Positions 11,715 through 22,692 are shown, counted from the stretch's first letter. The stretch: DNA of 64,000 nt from Paguma larvata (GCA_030068075.1 CM057828.1:110218699-110282698); one strand, 5' to 3'. Numbers and translations are program-made. The notes: generated by a model from the letters alone, not told the origin.

Positions 11715-12450
11715 CCTTTTTTTCCTTTTTAAAAAATAGTTTCACTGAGATTGAAATCACCATACAGTTCTTCTGGCTAAAATATATAATTCAGTCTCTT
11801 CTAGCATATTCAGAGTTGTGCAACCGTCACCACAATCATATTTTTTTAATGTTTATTTTTGAGACAGAGAGAACATGAGTGGCGGAGGGATGGGGTGGGG
11901 CGTGGCAGGGACAAAGAATCCAAAGCAGGCTCCCCGCACTGACAGTGGTAAGACTGATGTGGGGCTCAAACTCATGAACCACAAGATCATGCAAACCATG
12001 AGATCGTGACCCTAGTCAAAACTGGACACTCAACTGACTAAGCAACCCAAGCACCCCGTTCACAATCAGTTTTAGAACATTTGCACTACAGCCTAGAAGG
12101 AATCTGGCCCCTAGCCACCAGCCCTCTTCAATCTCCCCATCTCTCTTGGTCGTAGGCAACCACCTCTCTACTTTCTGTCTCTAAGGGTTTGCCTGTTTTA
12201 GACCTTTCATGTAAATGGATCATACAGACTGTGGTCTTTTGTGACTGGTTTCTTTCACTTAGCTTAATGTCTTCGAGGCTCATCCCTGTTGTAACGTGTG
12301 TCAGCACTCCATTCCTATTTATGGCTGAGTAATATTCTATTGTATGGCTCTGTCACATTTGTTTATTCATTCTTCAGTTGACGGACATGGGGGTTGTTTG
12401 CACTTTGGGGCCATTGTGAATAATGCTGCTGTGAACATTCAAAGCCTCAT
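11715..12450 (-). mobile_element. Old L1M 3' fragment, split by a SINE
   Basis: On the minus strand this matches old L1 3' sequence. On the plus strand the landmarks are GGCTGAGTAATATTCTATTGTATGG (12323-12347), GTTGACGGACATGGGGGTTG (12378-12397) and ATTGTGAATAATGCTGCTGTGAACATTC (12413-12440). A SINE sits at 11840-12057. The fragment has no coding remnant and is separate from the neighbouring full-length L1, which runs in the other direction. Confidence 0.78.
11840..12057 (-). mobile_element. Felid SINE in old L1 fragment, minus strand
   Basis: The reverse tail TTTTTTTAATGTTTATTTTTGAGACAGAG is at 11841-11869 and the diverged head ends with AAGCACCCC near 12057. The short duplication CACAATCA lies at 11831-11838 and 12061-12068. 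The L1 sequence continues on either side (CAACCGTCACCACAATCA...GTTTTAGAACATTT). Confidence 0.85.
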
Positions 12451-13130
12451 CTCCTGTGAGGTTTAGCTTGACCCTTCAACCGAATGCGATTCTCCATTAT
12501 GTGGCCCCCACAGCTTGGTCCCTCTCCCATGATGCTTAGCACCTCCAGACACCACAGTCACTCACGGGCTCCTCGTAAGCCCCTGCTGGCAGCTCAGTCC
12601 CACGAGAGGGTCCACTCCTATTGTCTCTTAGCTTATCTCACCCTTCTTGTCCACTTAGCTTGGTGGCTGGAGAATAGCAGAGGATCCTTCTTCAGGGGCT
12701 GTAGGAGGGTGGCCTTGTCTCTCCCACTTTGTCTTTGAAACAGACAAGTTGAAATGTCTATGTGGGAAAAACCAAAGTGGGTCCTGTTGCAAGTTACCCT
12801 ATTAATTTTTTCAAGTTCTTTCCACGTTCAAGAAAAAGAGAAGGATCCAAATGGAAACCAACACCAGTCGATGCAAAGGAACAATATTAAAAGAAGAGGC
12901 AAGTATGGTTTTACCTGGCTCCCCGATGAATAGGGTCAAATGCCACGGAGTTAGAGGTAGTTGTTCTGTTATTAATGACACAGCCCATAATACTCGGAAA
13001 AATACCGTTTTTAGGCTTAATCAAAATTTTAATGAAGACTTTCAATGTTTAGGCTCTAAAGAAAATCATCTTTTTGGAGGGGGATATGATGTAATTGAAA
13101 TGACTAAGTTGTGAATTACGAATTTCCAAC
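12451..13130. promoter_or_regulatory. Candidate non-coding regulatory island A
   Basis: The interval 12735-13130 in particular is repeat-free and AT-rich, with many short homeodomain-type cores (CTATTAATTTTT near 12801, GTTATTAATGACAC near 12968, TTAATCAAAATTTTAATGAAG near 13018). A frame of 87 codons at 12851-13114 has no family resemblance. This pattern is typical of conserved non-coding elements, but conservation itself cannot be seen here, so the call is inference. Confidence 0.3.
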
Positions 13131-13574
13131 AAGGATATTTTTGTCCTGGCCTCTGACGAACACTCCAGAATATGCCGAGGCCCAGAGAAAAACGTGTCTT
13201 TATGGATTTCAGATTTTTCTGTAATGGTCCTTACCCCAAACTCCCAGGGACACTTGTCCAAAGTGACTCTTCATGTCTCTCTCTCCTCTCCCCCTCCTTC
13301 AAAGGGGTTGAGAAATACAGTCACAATAAGATATAATTGACACAAGAGTCCAATGTGTGACCACCCTAGGGAGCTGGCCGTTTTATAGGTTTAGAATCCC
13401 TTGTCACTAGGATGCCACCACTGTCCCATGTAGTCACAGGTGTCCTTTCTTGGCCAGGACCCACCTTATCCCCCTTCTTCCTTTATGTTGTGTATTCATC
13501 TTCATCTCCTTCTGCCCCCTCCCTCCCTGAGTGTAGTGGACAGGGGACAGGGAAGTAGATCTGAGGTCACGGAG
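13131..13574. other. Unassigned DNA
   Basis: No gene or repeat recognised. The part 13270-13300 and 13430-13540 is pyrimidine-rich. Overlapping frames on both strands (up to 101 codons near 13434-13739) have no family resemblance. Confidence 0.4.
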
Positions 13575-13695
13575 CTTAGACGTCATTCTGCCATTTCCCA
13601 GACATGTCATCCTGAGCCAGCTGAACCTCTCTGGGCTTCGGCACCTTCGGCTGTAAACTGGGATAACAACGTGCCTTGTGAGACCGTGGGTTAAC
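13575..13695 (+). repeat. MIR fragment
   Basis: The order TCATCCTGAGCCAGCTGAACCTCTCTGGGCTTCGG (13608-13642), then CTGTAAACTGGGATAACAACGTGCC, corresponds to the MIR landmarks 'loss of tens of bases, then AACCTCTCTGAGCCTCAGTTTCC...TGTAAAATGGGGATAATA'. MIR is an ancient mammal-wide tRNA-derived SINE. The copy is diverged and partial. Confidence 0.65.
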
Positions 13696-14035
13696 CCCGA
13701 CGGTGGGTGCAGGCAGAAGCACAAGAGAGGCAGGTACACTGCGCATCCCCCTTCCCTGTGTTTCTAAGAGATAGGTAATGACCCTGTCATCTGAGTTTCG
13801 AGGGGACATTCAGTTTATACCCTCTTGCATTCTTGATGATGATTGATTATTGATGATCCTGCGGCAGAAACCCCCTCCTGTTCTGACTACCTAACTCCCC
13901 CAGCTCCCAGCAGAGACCCAGCACCCTGAGGATATACAGGGACCTTTTGCAGACTGGGTGACAGATGACTCTCTTTTCCTCTTTCCCAGGGAGGGGAACC
14001 ACTGCTTAATGTCACCCAACGTGAAGAGTATTGGT
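13696..14035. other. Unassigned DNA
   Basis: No gene or repeat recognised. It includes a small imperfect tandem of the form GATGATGATTGATTATTGATGATC (13834-13857). A 186-codon minus-strand frame starts downstream and ends here (13891) but shows no family features. Confidence 0.4.
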
Positions 14036-14345
14036 ACATAATGACCACGGCCACCGCCTGAATCAATTATTTTCACAGGATCTAGTGTGTACACATTCTT
14101 TCCCAGCCTCCTTTTATAGCCCGGAGGGGGAAAATTCCCTAATTCATCTGTGAGCCGTTTCACGCCGCTCCGAGGAGAATGAAAATGACAAATGCGCTGC
14201 GGTTCCCGTGGAATAAATAGTTCTTGTAAAGCCAAAGTAAGTAAGGTGATTTGCAATATGGATTTTTCCCTCCGAGTTATTAGAATATGTTCAGTCAGCA
14301 CATTCGGCCTCTGTCTCCAGCGATACATTAAATTAACAGCACTCA
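14036..14345. promoter_or_regulatory. Candidate non-coding regulatory island B
   Basis: Repeat-free sequence with several AT-rich cores: GAATCAATTATTTTCACAGG (14060-14079), CCCTAATTCATCTG (14136-14149), GGAATAAATAGTTC (14210-14223), CATTAAATTAACAGC (14325-14339). A GC-richer block with CpGs (14155-14210) sits between them. This composition resembles vertebrate developmental enhancers. The 186-codon minus-strand frame across it (13891-14451) may be open merely because of local composition. Conservation must be tested. Confidence 0.35.
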
Positions 14346-15433
14346 CCTCCACCCCCATCACGGGTTGGGGATGGCGCCTTGCGTTTGTCTTGGCAGGTCG
14401 GGCTGCGGGAAGCAGGGACGAGGAGAGCAGGTTCTGGATGTGCGTGGCCACAGAGATGCTTGCTGGCTTACTGCTCCCTTGAGGACATAGCCACCGGGAG
14501 CTCTGGAGGCCACTGGAAGGTGCATCCAGAGGCCGCTCTGCCTCCCTGCAGCCTGTACCTCACGGGGGTGCTATTCCAATGGGGCCCAACAGGTTCCCCA
14601 TAGTGCCTCGCACACAGTCAGTGCGACTGTCTGACCCCCTCTTCCCAGCAGGTCTGCCCTGAGAGGAACCAAGTGACCGTGTGAGAACCTTTACAGGACC
14701 TGGCCGAGCTTCCAGAAACGTCCACCGGCTGGGCATCTAAAGCGGTGGGGAGGGAGGAGGAGTCAAGTACAGTTGGCAAATATTTAAACAAGAAAACCTG
14801 ATGTAATCGTCTGCTTAACTCTAAAAAGTCCCTCTACAGCTAATTATGGAATGTCTGAGATATGAAGAGCTCCCATGCTAAGGCGGGGGGCGGGGACAGC
14901 AAGGACACGGGCGTCTCTCTCTGGGTTGATTACTCACCAGGCTCCACGTCTCCTGCCTCTCCGAGTGGGGTGAGTCTGGGCTCTGCTCACCCTGTGTTGA
15001 TTCACTTAGCTCCTTCCACCTTCCAGCATTACTGTATTCTGTGCTAAATTGTTGGTTCCGCGGGCCAGTCGTGCGCTTTCCTTTGCTTTTGCTGAAATGA
15101 CGCAAGAGGACCTACACAGTGTCACACGTCCTACCGGAAAAAAACAACTCCTACTTGAAGGGTCCAGATTTGAGGTATCTCGTTTCATAAATGAGTCAGG
15201 GAGCTCATCTTGTACTTCCCGGGCCCATGTGGGTTTTACTATAGTCCTGTCCTCAGGATCCAAGGACATGCCGGCACCCTATAAGCAAGGATATTTTCGT
15301 GTCTTTGGATGCCATTCCCCTTGCACCGCGTCCTCCGTTATCACAGCTATTGGGTCAAAACCCCAGAGACTCCAGTCTCTTCCTCAATACTATGCAAGGG
15401 CATAATCCAGAATCTTTACCTCGTTTATAGAAG
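14346..15433. other. Unassigned DNA
   Basis: No repeat was recognised. Several overlapping frames of 60-118 codons on both strands have no family resemblance. The part 14745-14870 is AT-rich with TAATTATGG (14840-14848) and could extend the regulatory island upstream. Confidence 0.4.
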
Positions 15434-15442
15434 TCTACCGTT

Positions 15443-15665
15443 CGTTTTATTTTTTTTTTATTTAAGTTTATTTACTTACTTTGAGAGAGAGGGAGAACGG
15501 GCTTGTGTGCAAGTGGAAGAGGGGCAGGGAGAGAGAATCACAGGCAGGCTCCGAGCTGTCAGCGCGGAGTCCAAATCGGGGCTCGAACCCATGAACCATG
15601 AGATCACGAGCTGAGCAGAAATCAAGAGTTGGACATTCAACCGACTGAGCCACCCAAGTGCCCCC
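15443..15665 (-). mobile_element. Felid SINE, minus strand
   Basis: The reverse tail is TTTATTTTTTTTTTATTTAAG at 15445-15465 and the head GGGGGCACTTGGGTGGCTCAGTC ends at 15665. A 9-bp duplication TCTACCGTT is at 15434-15442 and 15671-15679. The head carries the AACTCTTGATTTCTGCTC variant. Confidence 0.92.
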
Positions 15666-15679
15666 AAAACTCTACCGTT

Positions 15680-16549
15680 TATATCCAAACTTTGGGAAGC
15701 CTTCTTCACACCATGAGGACTGGTTCCAAGTGTCCTTGCCAGGAAGTGAATCCTTAGTCATGAGTAATACACCCAATTCAATAAATTCTCACCTTTCAAG
15801 CTACTAATACGAGCCACTACAGGTGAGCATCATCTTCTTAAATGCTGCCACAGAGGCCTCGTGGCCCTCACAGCGTACCTCGAGTTGCTAATTGGCTGTC
15901 CTGAGCCTATCGGGCAACAACGCCCGGCCAGCTCTTCAGCCTTTACAACCACCACTGCGTCCACACTGATCAGATGCCGCAGCTGCTGTACACCCGGTAC
16001 GTCCCTTCTCCCTGCCCTTCGTCCAATCACAGGCAACAACGGAATTTAAGATGCCATCGCATATCAGATGTTATCACCACTCACTTGCCGCGTGGCCACC
16101 ACTACAGGCAACTGGTACTTCTTTCCTGCAGGCGTAGGAGACGCCCAGAATCAGGACTCGAGAGGTAGGTGACTCTGTAGGAGCGTGAGGCAAAGTATGG
16201 TCAGGTTGCCGCCATCAAAGCCAATCGGTCTCCATGGAACCGGTCTCTGCAGCAGGGGCTGCAACACAAGGTGGGGGGCGGGCAAGAGGATTTGAAGTGA
16301 TGCTTGAAGGTGTCCCATACGGCTTCCTGTGCTCGCGGAGCAACAGATGTTCAGAGACAACACAACATGTTTGATTTTGGAATATCTTTAGCATTTCTTT
16401 TCTATAACATCTACCTTTTAAATTCCATCTAGCGCAGGTTAATGTTGACATAGCCTTCCTTAAACACACCTAGATAGCCAGGGATGGGAGCAGGGAGGGA
16501 AACCCAACCTGCACAGAAAATCCGCATGTGACTCATTTGTTTTAAAAAT
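15680..16549. other. Unassigned DNA
   Basis: No gene or repeat family recognised. Frames under 90 codons on both strands have no family resemblance. Confidence 0.4.
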
Positions 16550-16990
16550 AAAAAAAGAGACACTGTTCTAGGCACTAAGATTACAGCAGTGAACAAAACA
16601 AAACAAAAATCTCTCAGGGAGCTTACAATACGGGGGAGGGGGTCAGTGAATGAGGCAGGAAGAGGGTAGGGAGTGCAGGGGGAGGGGTTGCCGTTTTAAG
16701 CAGGGTGCTCAGAGAGGACCTCCAGGTGAAGTGTGAGCTGAGACCCGGAGGAGGGGACAAGTGGACATCCGGACACAACATTCCAAGGAGGAGAAACAGC
16801 CGATGCAGTGGCGTGGTGGGGGGTGGTAGGAGCGTGTCTGTCTGCTAGGCAGGGTGGCCAGCCGCTGGTGTGGAGCGGGAGGTAGAGCCAAGGGGGCCAG
16901 GGGGCTGGAGGGATGCCTCCTGCTTCTACCTGCAGAGGAAGGAGGGAAATCATGGGGGGAGGGGTGGAGCAGAGAAGGCAATGCCCTGAC
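16550..16990 (+). repeat. Ancient mammalian interspersed repeat, family not assigned (copy 1)
   Basis: The order 'CTGTTCTAGGCACTAAGATTACAGCAGTGAACAAAACA' (16563-16600), 'CTCAGGGAGCTTACAATA', 'AGAGAGGACCTCCAGGTGAAGTGTGAGCTGAGACC' and 'ACAACATTCCAAGGAGGAGAAACAGC' follows a widespread old mammalian repeat. In that repeat, a 'tactgtgctaggcactggggatacag' head leads into 'gagctgagacctg...cattccaggcagagggaacagc'. Copies 2 and 3 are near 34215 and 59985, in the same orientation. Confidence 0.5.
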
Positions 16991-18457
16991 TATATCGGAA
17001 TTGCCTACCAGCTCACACGTCCGTGGGAGCGCATCAGGCCTCCGCGCGGCTCAGTGGGACAGTCTCAGGAACGCCATCCAGCAGAGGTGACACTGTGAGC
17101 AGAGCCGCAGAGAACGCAAAATTGAAGGTCTCTCTCTGGGCACTTAGACACTGGCAGGACTTCAGCCATAGACGAGACAGGGCTGATGGCAGAGATAAAC
17201 TTCCAAATTGCAGAGATGGTCCTCACCGAGGGACCCAGGCACCCCAAGGTGCACACAGGGGGCGCCCCGGCAGCACACAGTGTGGGACTGGCACATAGGG
17301 ACCCCTGTCTTCCCAGGCAGTAGGCGCCTCTGTCTTCCACTGTCCTGTACGGTGTGTCTAGCACAGAGTTTGAACTCGTAAACCAGGCCATTGACAAGCC
17401 TGGCAATAAAACTTCACTGTTCCTGATGGCGGTAGTCTATTTTTCTAACCTTTGGCTTCTCCTTTTCCTGGTACTCTTATACATCTGGTTCTGGTAAAAT
17501 AAAAAGATTCACTCGGTTTACAACTGTACTTTCTGTTCAGGCCTGGGGTTCAGGTGGACGTGATGGGGAACTCCTTCTGGCAACAAGCCCCTCTGGGCAG
17601 GACAGTGTGACAGGCATCCCCAGGGCTATCAGAGCAGCCCCTTCCAGCCAGAGCGCTCTCCGGAAGTCACCATCTGGGAAGGGACCTCCCTGAGGCCACC
17701 CTGCTGTACTCCCCAGTTTCACCAGGCCCCAGATGGGACTCGGTGCTGCGAGCTTTTCCATAGGACAATGACATCTCCTAAGAATGGGCGCCTTCGGTCC
17801 TGGGTGGGTTTTACTTCCTATTTCCTATCCTCTGCTGCGTTTGCTTGTGTTCAAGCAAGATGCAGAGGCTTCCGGATGCGGGTAGCCTCTTCTCCGCGAA
17901 CGCTCCACAAAGTCTGTGTTTAGGAAAGGAAGATGACAGACAGAAGAACAAGGGCCACTTCGGGGCCCACAGTGAAAGCTGCTCCAGGGAGCAGGGTGAA
18001 GAAGAAACAAGTAGAACAAAGATCCTTGTCACCTGATGAGGGGCCTGAGATCGGGTCCTCCAACTGTGGGCGAACACACCTTTTCCTCTTGACCCCACGA
18101 GGAAGGCAGGGCAAAGCGAAGCCAATCCCCCCGGCCAGGCCTCGGGGGCTGTTCTTCAAGTCTCACTGTACAACCGGGACTCTCACAGCCAAGGGACACC
18201 CGACTTGTGTCCAAAAAGAGTCTTGAGGACCCAACTCTGGAGCACAACCCCATGACCAAGTGCGCACCCTGACCGCGGCCAGCCTCACTGTGAGCGGGGT
18301 GCTCTGGACGGGGGCTTTCTTGTTTGCCCTGGTACTCTTCCAGAACGAAAAGCTATATTCTATTACCCCCACTTTATGGAGGGAGAAACCACCTCAGAAA
18401 CATAATTTACTCAAGTTTCCAAAGATCTTCATGAATCTAAGTCACAGGACTTCGTGG
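16991..18457. other. Unassigned GC-moderate DNA
   Basis: No gene, MIR or L2 recognised with confidence. Several overlapping frames of 60-113 codons on both strands have no family resemblance, and no consistent exon structure is visible. Confidence 0.4.
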
Positions 18458-18770
18458 ATGTAAATGGGCAATGGACACAGATACACAGACACCCCCCCAC
18501 ACACACACATACCCCGAACTATACACACACTCCCCTCCACGCAGCAACACACTCGTATATATCCCTACGGGCACATACACACCCCCCCACACACACACAT
18601 TCTTACACGCATACATGTACATACACCACACAGATACGGACACACATGTGTACTCCCCACACGACACGCAGACACTACATACTTAAACACACAACCCACA
18701 TGACACAGCACACCGACCGCTCCACACACTTTACCGCACACACACAGATACGCATGTCCAAACGCACGGC
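18458..18770 (+). repeat. Degenerate CA-rich microsatellite tract
   Basis: About 300 bp of almost pure A/C with scattered T, built from (CA)n and CACACACAT units (for example 18491-18510, 18583-18600, 18737-18747). The runs are interrupted, so this is an old CA tract. It creates threonine/histidine-rich frames on the plus strand and serine/valine/cysteine-rich frames on the minus strand. These are artefacts. Confidence 0.9.
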
Positions 18771-18854
18771 AGAAAAGAAGAAAAGATTAAAGTACTCAGA
18801 CTGACCAGTGCTCAAAGAAATATACATTTAAAAAAATATGAAACGGGCCACATC

Positions 18855-19095
18855 CAACAAAACACTACTCTGACTGCGGAGTCGGACTGCCCGGGTGCTG
18901 ACCTGCTAGGTGACGGTGGGGGGTGGGAGGAGTCAGTAAACCTCTGGGTCTCCTCCCGCTCCCCCGTGATGCGGGGATAGTGACGCCTACCTCAGAGTGG
19001 TGTTCTGAGAATTTAAGAAGTAAAAGTATGTGCAGTGCTTAGAACAGTGCTTAGAACCACAGACATTCAGCTGTTGCTACTGCTGTTCCTGCTGC
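18855..19095 (+). repeat. MIR, nearly complete
   Basis: The tract runs from GGAGTCGGACTGCCCGGGTGCTGACCTGC (18880) through AAACCTCTGGGTCTCCTCCCG and GATGCGGGGATAGTGACGCC (18968-18987) to AGTATGTGCAGTGCTTAGAACAGTGC (19025-19050). This matches MIR landmarks ('aacctctctgagcct...gggataataatagt...aaagtgcttagaacagtgcctgg'). A 12-bp tandem repeat (AGTGCTTAGAAC at 19034-19045 and 19046-19057) is private to this copy. Confidence 0.8.
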
Positions 19096-19429
19096 TGCGG
19101 CCAAGGGGGCTACGGAAGGAGCCCTTTCATTGCTATTGGCCAGAGTGCCTCTCCGGAAGGTGATCTGGTCAAAATCCTCAAAAACTGTCCCACCCTATGA
19201 GCCGGTAATGCCTTTATCCTGAGGACAGAAGGAGAGAGGCTCTCACAGACTAATGGGTAAGGCTGTTCACGGCAGCGTTATTAAGAGGAGAAAAGGAAAA
19301 ATGGAAACAACTGAAGTTTCTGCACCAGGAGGTTGGTCATGGGACCATCTGCCCGACCACTCGAGCACGAAACCTTGAAGCCATCCTTTGTTCCTCCCTC
19401 ACATCCGGGGTTGTCTCCACCTCCTCCCT

Positions 19430-19770
19430 CAGGAATCTGACCACTTCCAGCTTTCACCCCTCAGGGGTCTGCTTCAGCATGACTTCCTCAAAGAAGCCTC
19501 ACCACCACCACCTCCACCCTCCCCACCCCTGCCCATCACCCCCCCCCATACTTCCCAGGTGCCCTCTCTGGGACGCTAATGCGAAGGTCTTTTCTTTTCC
19601 ACTGTGCTCATCAGCTCAGTGATGAGGAGCTCCCTACCTCCCCCTCCCCTACCAGATCACAAATCCCCTGAGGGCCACAGGTGGCTGTCCCCTTTGCTAC
19701 GGTGTCCCCAGAGCCTACAACAGCGCCTGGGACGCGTGATGTTTCCTGACTGAGGAATAAGTGAGAGAAG
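19430..19770 (+). repeat. L2 3'-end fragment
   Basis: Landmarks include TTCCTCAAAGAAGCCTCACC (19484-19503), a pyrimidine-rich block, CACTGTGCTCATC, and 'GGCCACAGGTGGCTGTCCCC...CCCAGAGCCTACAACAGCGCCTGGGA' (19674-19733). The latter fits the L2 3' order of 'gggcagggaccgtgtct...ccccagtgcctagcacagtgcctggcaca'. The copy is diverged, and a C-rich low-complexity expansion (19500-19550) lies inside it. Confidence 0.6.
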
Positions 19771-19803
19771 AAGGAATGTGATTCAGTCTTAAAGCCATGT
19801 TCT

Positions 19804-20018
19804 CCGGATGACTGGCTGGCTCAGGCGGTGAAGCCTCCGGCTTTGGCTCAGGTCGTGATCTCGCAGTTTGTGAGTTTGAGCCCCGTATCCGGGCTCTGTG
19901 CCGACAGCTCAGAGCCTGGAGCCTGCTTCAGATTCTGTTTCTCTCTCTCTCTGCCCTCCCCCGCTCATGCTCTGTGTGTCTCTGTCCCTCAAATATGAAT
20001 AAACATTAAAAAAAAGTT
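19804..20018 (+). mobile_element. Felid SINE, plus strand
   Basis: The head CCGGATGACTGGCTGGCTCAGGCGG runs to a tail with AATATGAATAAACATTAAAAAAAAG. The duplication TTAAAGCCATGTTCT/TTAAAGCCATATTCT lies at 19789-19803 and 20019-20033, with one mismatch. The CpG-rich head (TCGTGATCTCGCAG) suggests moderate age. Confidence 0.93.
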
Positions 20019-20033
20019 TTAAAGCCATATTCT

Positions 20034-20480
20034 TAACAAATCCATAAATGGGAAAAAAGCCTATGGAACTCTACATATCACATGACGCTAACGTTATTAC
20101 ACATCAATAGGCGGGTAAAACTCCAGGCATTAAATTGTTAGCCATGGTTATTCTCATGTCATTTTATTTTTTTCTTTATATTTGCATTTATTTTCCAGAT
20201 ATTTTACAATAAGCATCCATTTACCTTATAATGATGAAACAATGGATAAGATAGATGGATACGACAAAGGATCCAAAAACTTTGGGATGAACCATTATTT
20301 GCGCCTTGGATCAGAATGGTTGAGGCATCCTGGGAAATGCCTGCATTTGAACTTGCCTGCGACGAATGTCTATCATAGCCGTCATTTCCAGAGCAGCGCT
20401 CACAGTCACCAGTGATTCCTCTAATAACGGGCTCCTTCCTTTCTCGCGGGGACACATTAGGCCAAGTACGGCAGAGATGA
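20034..20480. promoter_or_regulatory. Candidate non-coding regulatory island C
   Basis: Repeat-free and AT-rich, with cores such as CATTAAATTGTTAGCC (20128-20143), TTTGCATTTATTTTCC (20181-20196), ATTTACCTTATAATGATG (20218-20235) and GCATTTGAACTTGCC. The TTTGCAT block resembles an octamer half (POU-type) site. It has the look of a conserved non-coding element. No conservation can be shown from this window. Confidence 0.35.
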
Positions 20481-22109
20481 CAGGTAGTGGTTTCAGTAAG
20501 ATGACGAACATTTTTTTTTCTTCTTCCTAACAGAGAAAGTCCGGGTAAAGAAATCTTTTTTTTTTTCTTTTTTTGTCTGAGTCACCATACTCACACATTC
20601 AGTCACATCGTAGAGAACTTGCTTCTGTGTCCCCGTGGCTGTGTCTTTTCCAGATCGTAGTAACTATGGGAAGGTGCCCACGCTACAGCTACCACACGGG
20701 GACATCAGAACGCCACGAGGCCAGGCCTCCTCAGGCCTGGGAATCCACGCGAGCCCAGGGCACCAGCATCCACAGGGGCAGCCTCCCCACTGGGAGGACG
20801 TGACTCAGTGGCAGTGGTGCCTGTGGAACTGGGGACTGTGGTTTCAAGTCTTGGCCTGGACCTTGGATTTTTTCTGTTGCGGACTTCTCAGCACCTTAGT
20901 TTTCCCGTAGGTTAGGCTGGAATGTTTATGCACTTCTCTGAGACAGCTTTAAGGAGTCATGAAATTTACAGCCCTGCCATTGGGAGGCTCCCTCTGATCT
21001 TCTGCCCACAGGGCTCTGTTAAGCGGATCGGCATGTGAGGAACAAGCGTGGAAAGGATGTTCAGCCCGGGGAAGAGTCGAAAAAGTACAGGACGGTGGAA
21101 CTTAAAAAACTGTCACAGGCACGAAGGACAGATGTATCCCATGTGGCTTCCAGAGGTAGAACGGGAGCCAGCAGCTAAAGTCCTAGAAAGCCGGATTTCT
21201 GCTTCACTTAAAAAAGAACCTTCTAAGAAAAAAAGAAAAAAGGTGCCCCAAAAGGCTGCCTTGTAAGGCAGTACTGAGTCACCCGTCACTGTGCGTATTT
21301 CAGTGGGGCTGAGTGATAGATCATAGCGCAGTTCGGGTGGAGGGGATTTCTGAGCGAAGCCGAAGACCAGACAGATAAGCTCTCATATGACTCCCAATTC
21401 CAAGAACCTATGTTTCTGCCACTTGGCCTTTCTGCTTTTGGAGCTGGTCAAAAATGATTTACAATTCATCCTCAACACCGCCATTTCATCTAAGTCTGGC
21501 CAGAGCTGCAGTTGCCCGGAGGCCTTCCTCCGCTCACCCCTCCGCTGGTGGAAATTCGTCTTGTTCGTGGCTGTCTGTGTCCTTATCCCAGGAAAAACTC
21601 ACAATGGGAGTCCTGCTTTCTGAATAAAAGCCAGAACTCAAATTCCCAGCATCCCCTGAAGGAAGGAGAAGTCTTGGCCCTTCAAATACTCCTATTCAAG
21701 ATTTGAATTTGAAAGTAAATGATCTGAAGGAAAACAAACAAACAAACAACAACAACAACAACAAAAACAGGGAGGAGGGAATTCCACCTGGTGCCTCCAC
21801 ACTTCCTTAAAAGTGTCTTGGGGGATGGCAGAGAAGTCCGGCTTTCAGGGGTGGCAGCTGTTTCCCAGACATTGCAAGGCCCGGCCCTGAGCTGGAAGTT
21901 TCCTTAGTTGTCACAGAGGTGGCTTTTGCAACCAAGCAGTTTTCCAGTATTTGGTGCTGATGAGGGCAGAGGCTGCTGAAGTTTACTAGGGTCTGTGGCT
22001 GGGTTTCAGGAGCGCTTCTGGAAGGTCGGCCTCAGCTCTGCCTCCCACCTGCCCATGACTGCATGCTTCCTAAGGTCACCTTAAGAGAATGGTTGGATGC
22101 CCATGTTTT
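20481..22109. other. Unassigned DNA with small simple repeats
   Basis: No gene or repeat family was recognised. It holds poly-T tracts near 20510-20575 and an A/C-rich simple tract of (CAAA)n followed by (CAA)n at 21733-21768. Frames up to 91 codons are uninformative. The 21260-21350 part has scattered CpGs and could be unique. Confidence 0.4.
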
Positions 22110-22692
22110 TCTTTGTCCTTGGGGACATACAGGGCTGGACCACCTTTCCCAGTCTTTCTCGCTCTTGCCTGTGTCCACAGGGCCGAATTCTGACTAAAAG
22201 AAAAGTAGACAGAAGTGATAGACTTCCCTGTCTGGTCCCTAAAACCTCTGGTAGAATCTTCCATGCTCTTATCTCCCAGCAAGGAGCAGAGGATGCAATG
22301 GAAGACAAGATCACTAGAAGATGGTGGAACCATTAGAAGAAAGAAGTCTGGGCCCTTGGGGGTGCCTTAGGGGGCTCAGTCAGTTGAGCGTCTGACTTCA
22401 GCACAAGTCGTGATCTCATGGTTCATGGGTTGGAGCCTTGCACCGGGCTCTGTGCTGACAGCTCAGAGCCTGGAGCCTGCTTTTGATTCTGTGTCCCTCT
22501 CTTTCTCTGGCCCTCCCCTGCTTGTGCTCTGTCTCTCTCTCTCTCTCTCAAAAATAAACATTAAAAGAAAAATAGTCTGGGCCCTTGAATTCCCCAACTA
22601 GACTGTGCTGTGAATGAAAAATAAGCCTGTTATTGCTTAAGCCACTTTGATTTGGGGGTTGTTGTAGGGTTAGCCCATCCTGACTAATACAC
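22110..22692 (+). mobile_element. LTR-like fragment (MaLR/ERV type), split by a SINE
   Basis: The end 'TTATTGCTTAAGCCACTTTGATTTGGGGGTTGTTGTAGG...CATCCTGACTAATACA' (22632-22691) is the hallmark 3' end of an ERVL-MaLR-type LTR: a TTTAAGCCACT...TTTGGGG motif and an ACTAATACA terminus. The 5' limit is guessed. A SINE at 22359-22573 interrupts it with a perfect duplication. No coding part is visible. Confidence 0.6.
22359..22573 (+). mobile_element. Felid SINE, plus strand
   Basis: The head GGGTGCCTTAGGGGGCTCAGTCAG runs to the CT-rich tail ending in CTCTCTCTCAAAAATAAACATTAAAAG. The duplication AGTCTGGGCCCTTG is perfect over 14 bp (22345-22358, 22574-22587). It interrupts the LTR-like element. Confidence 0.95.

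Noticed and set aside
13891..14451. 186-codon minus-strand frame as a gene
   Set aside because: No recognisable domain, no supported start or splice context; overlaps an enhancer-like island. Kept only as an observation.
18454..18804. Threonine/histidine-rich 116-codon frame
   Set aside because: Translation of a CA microsatellite tract.
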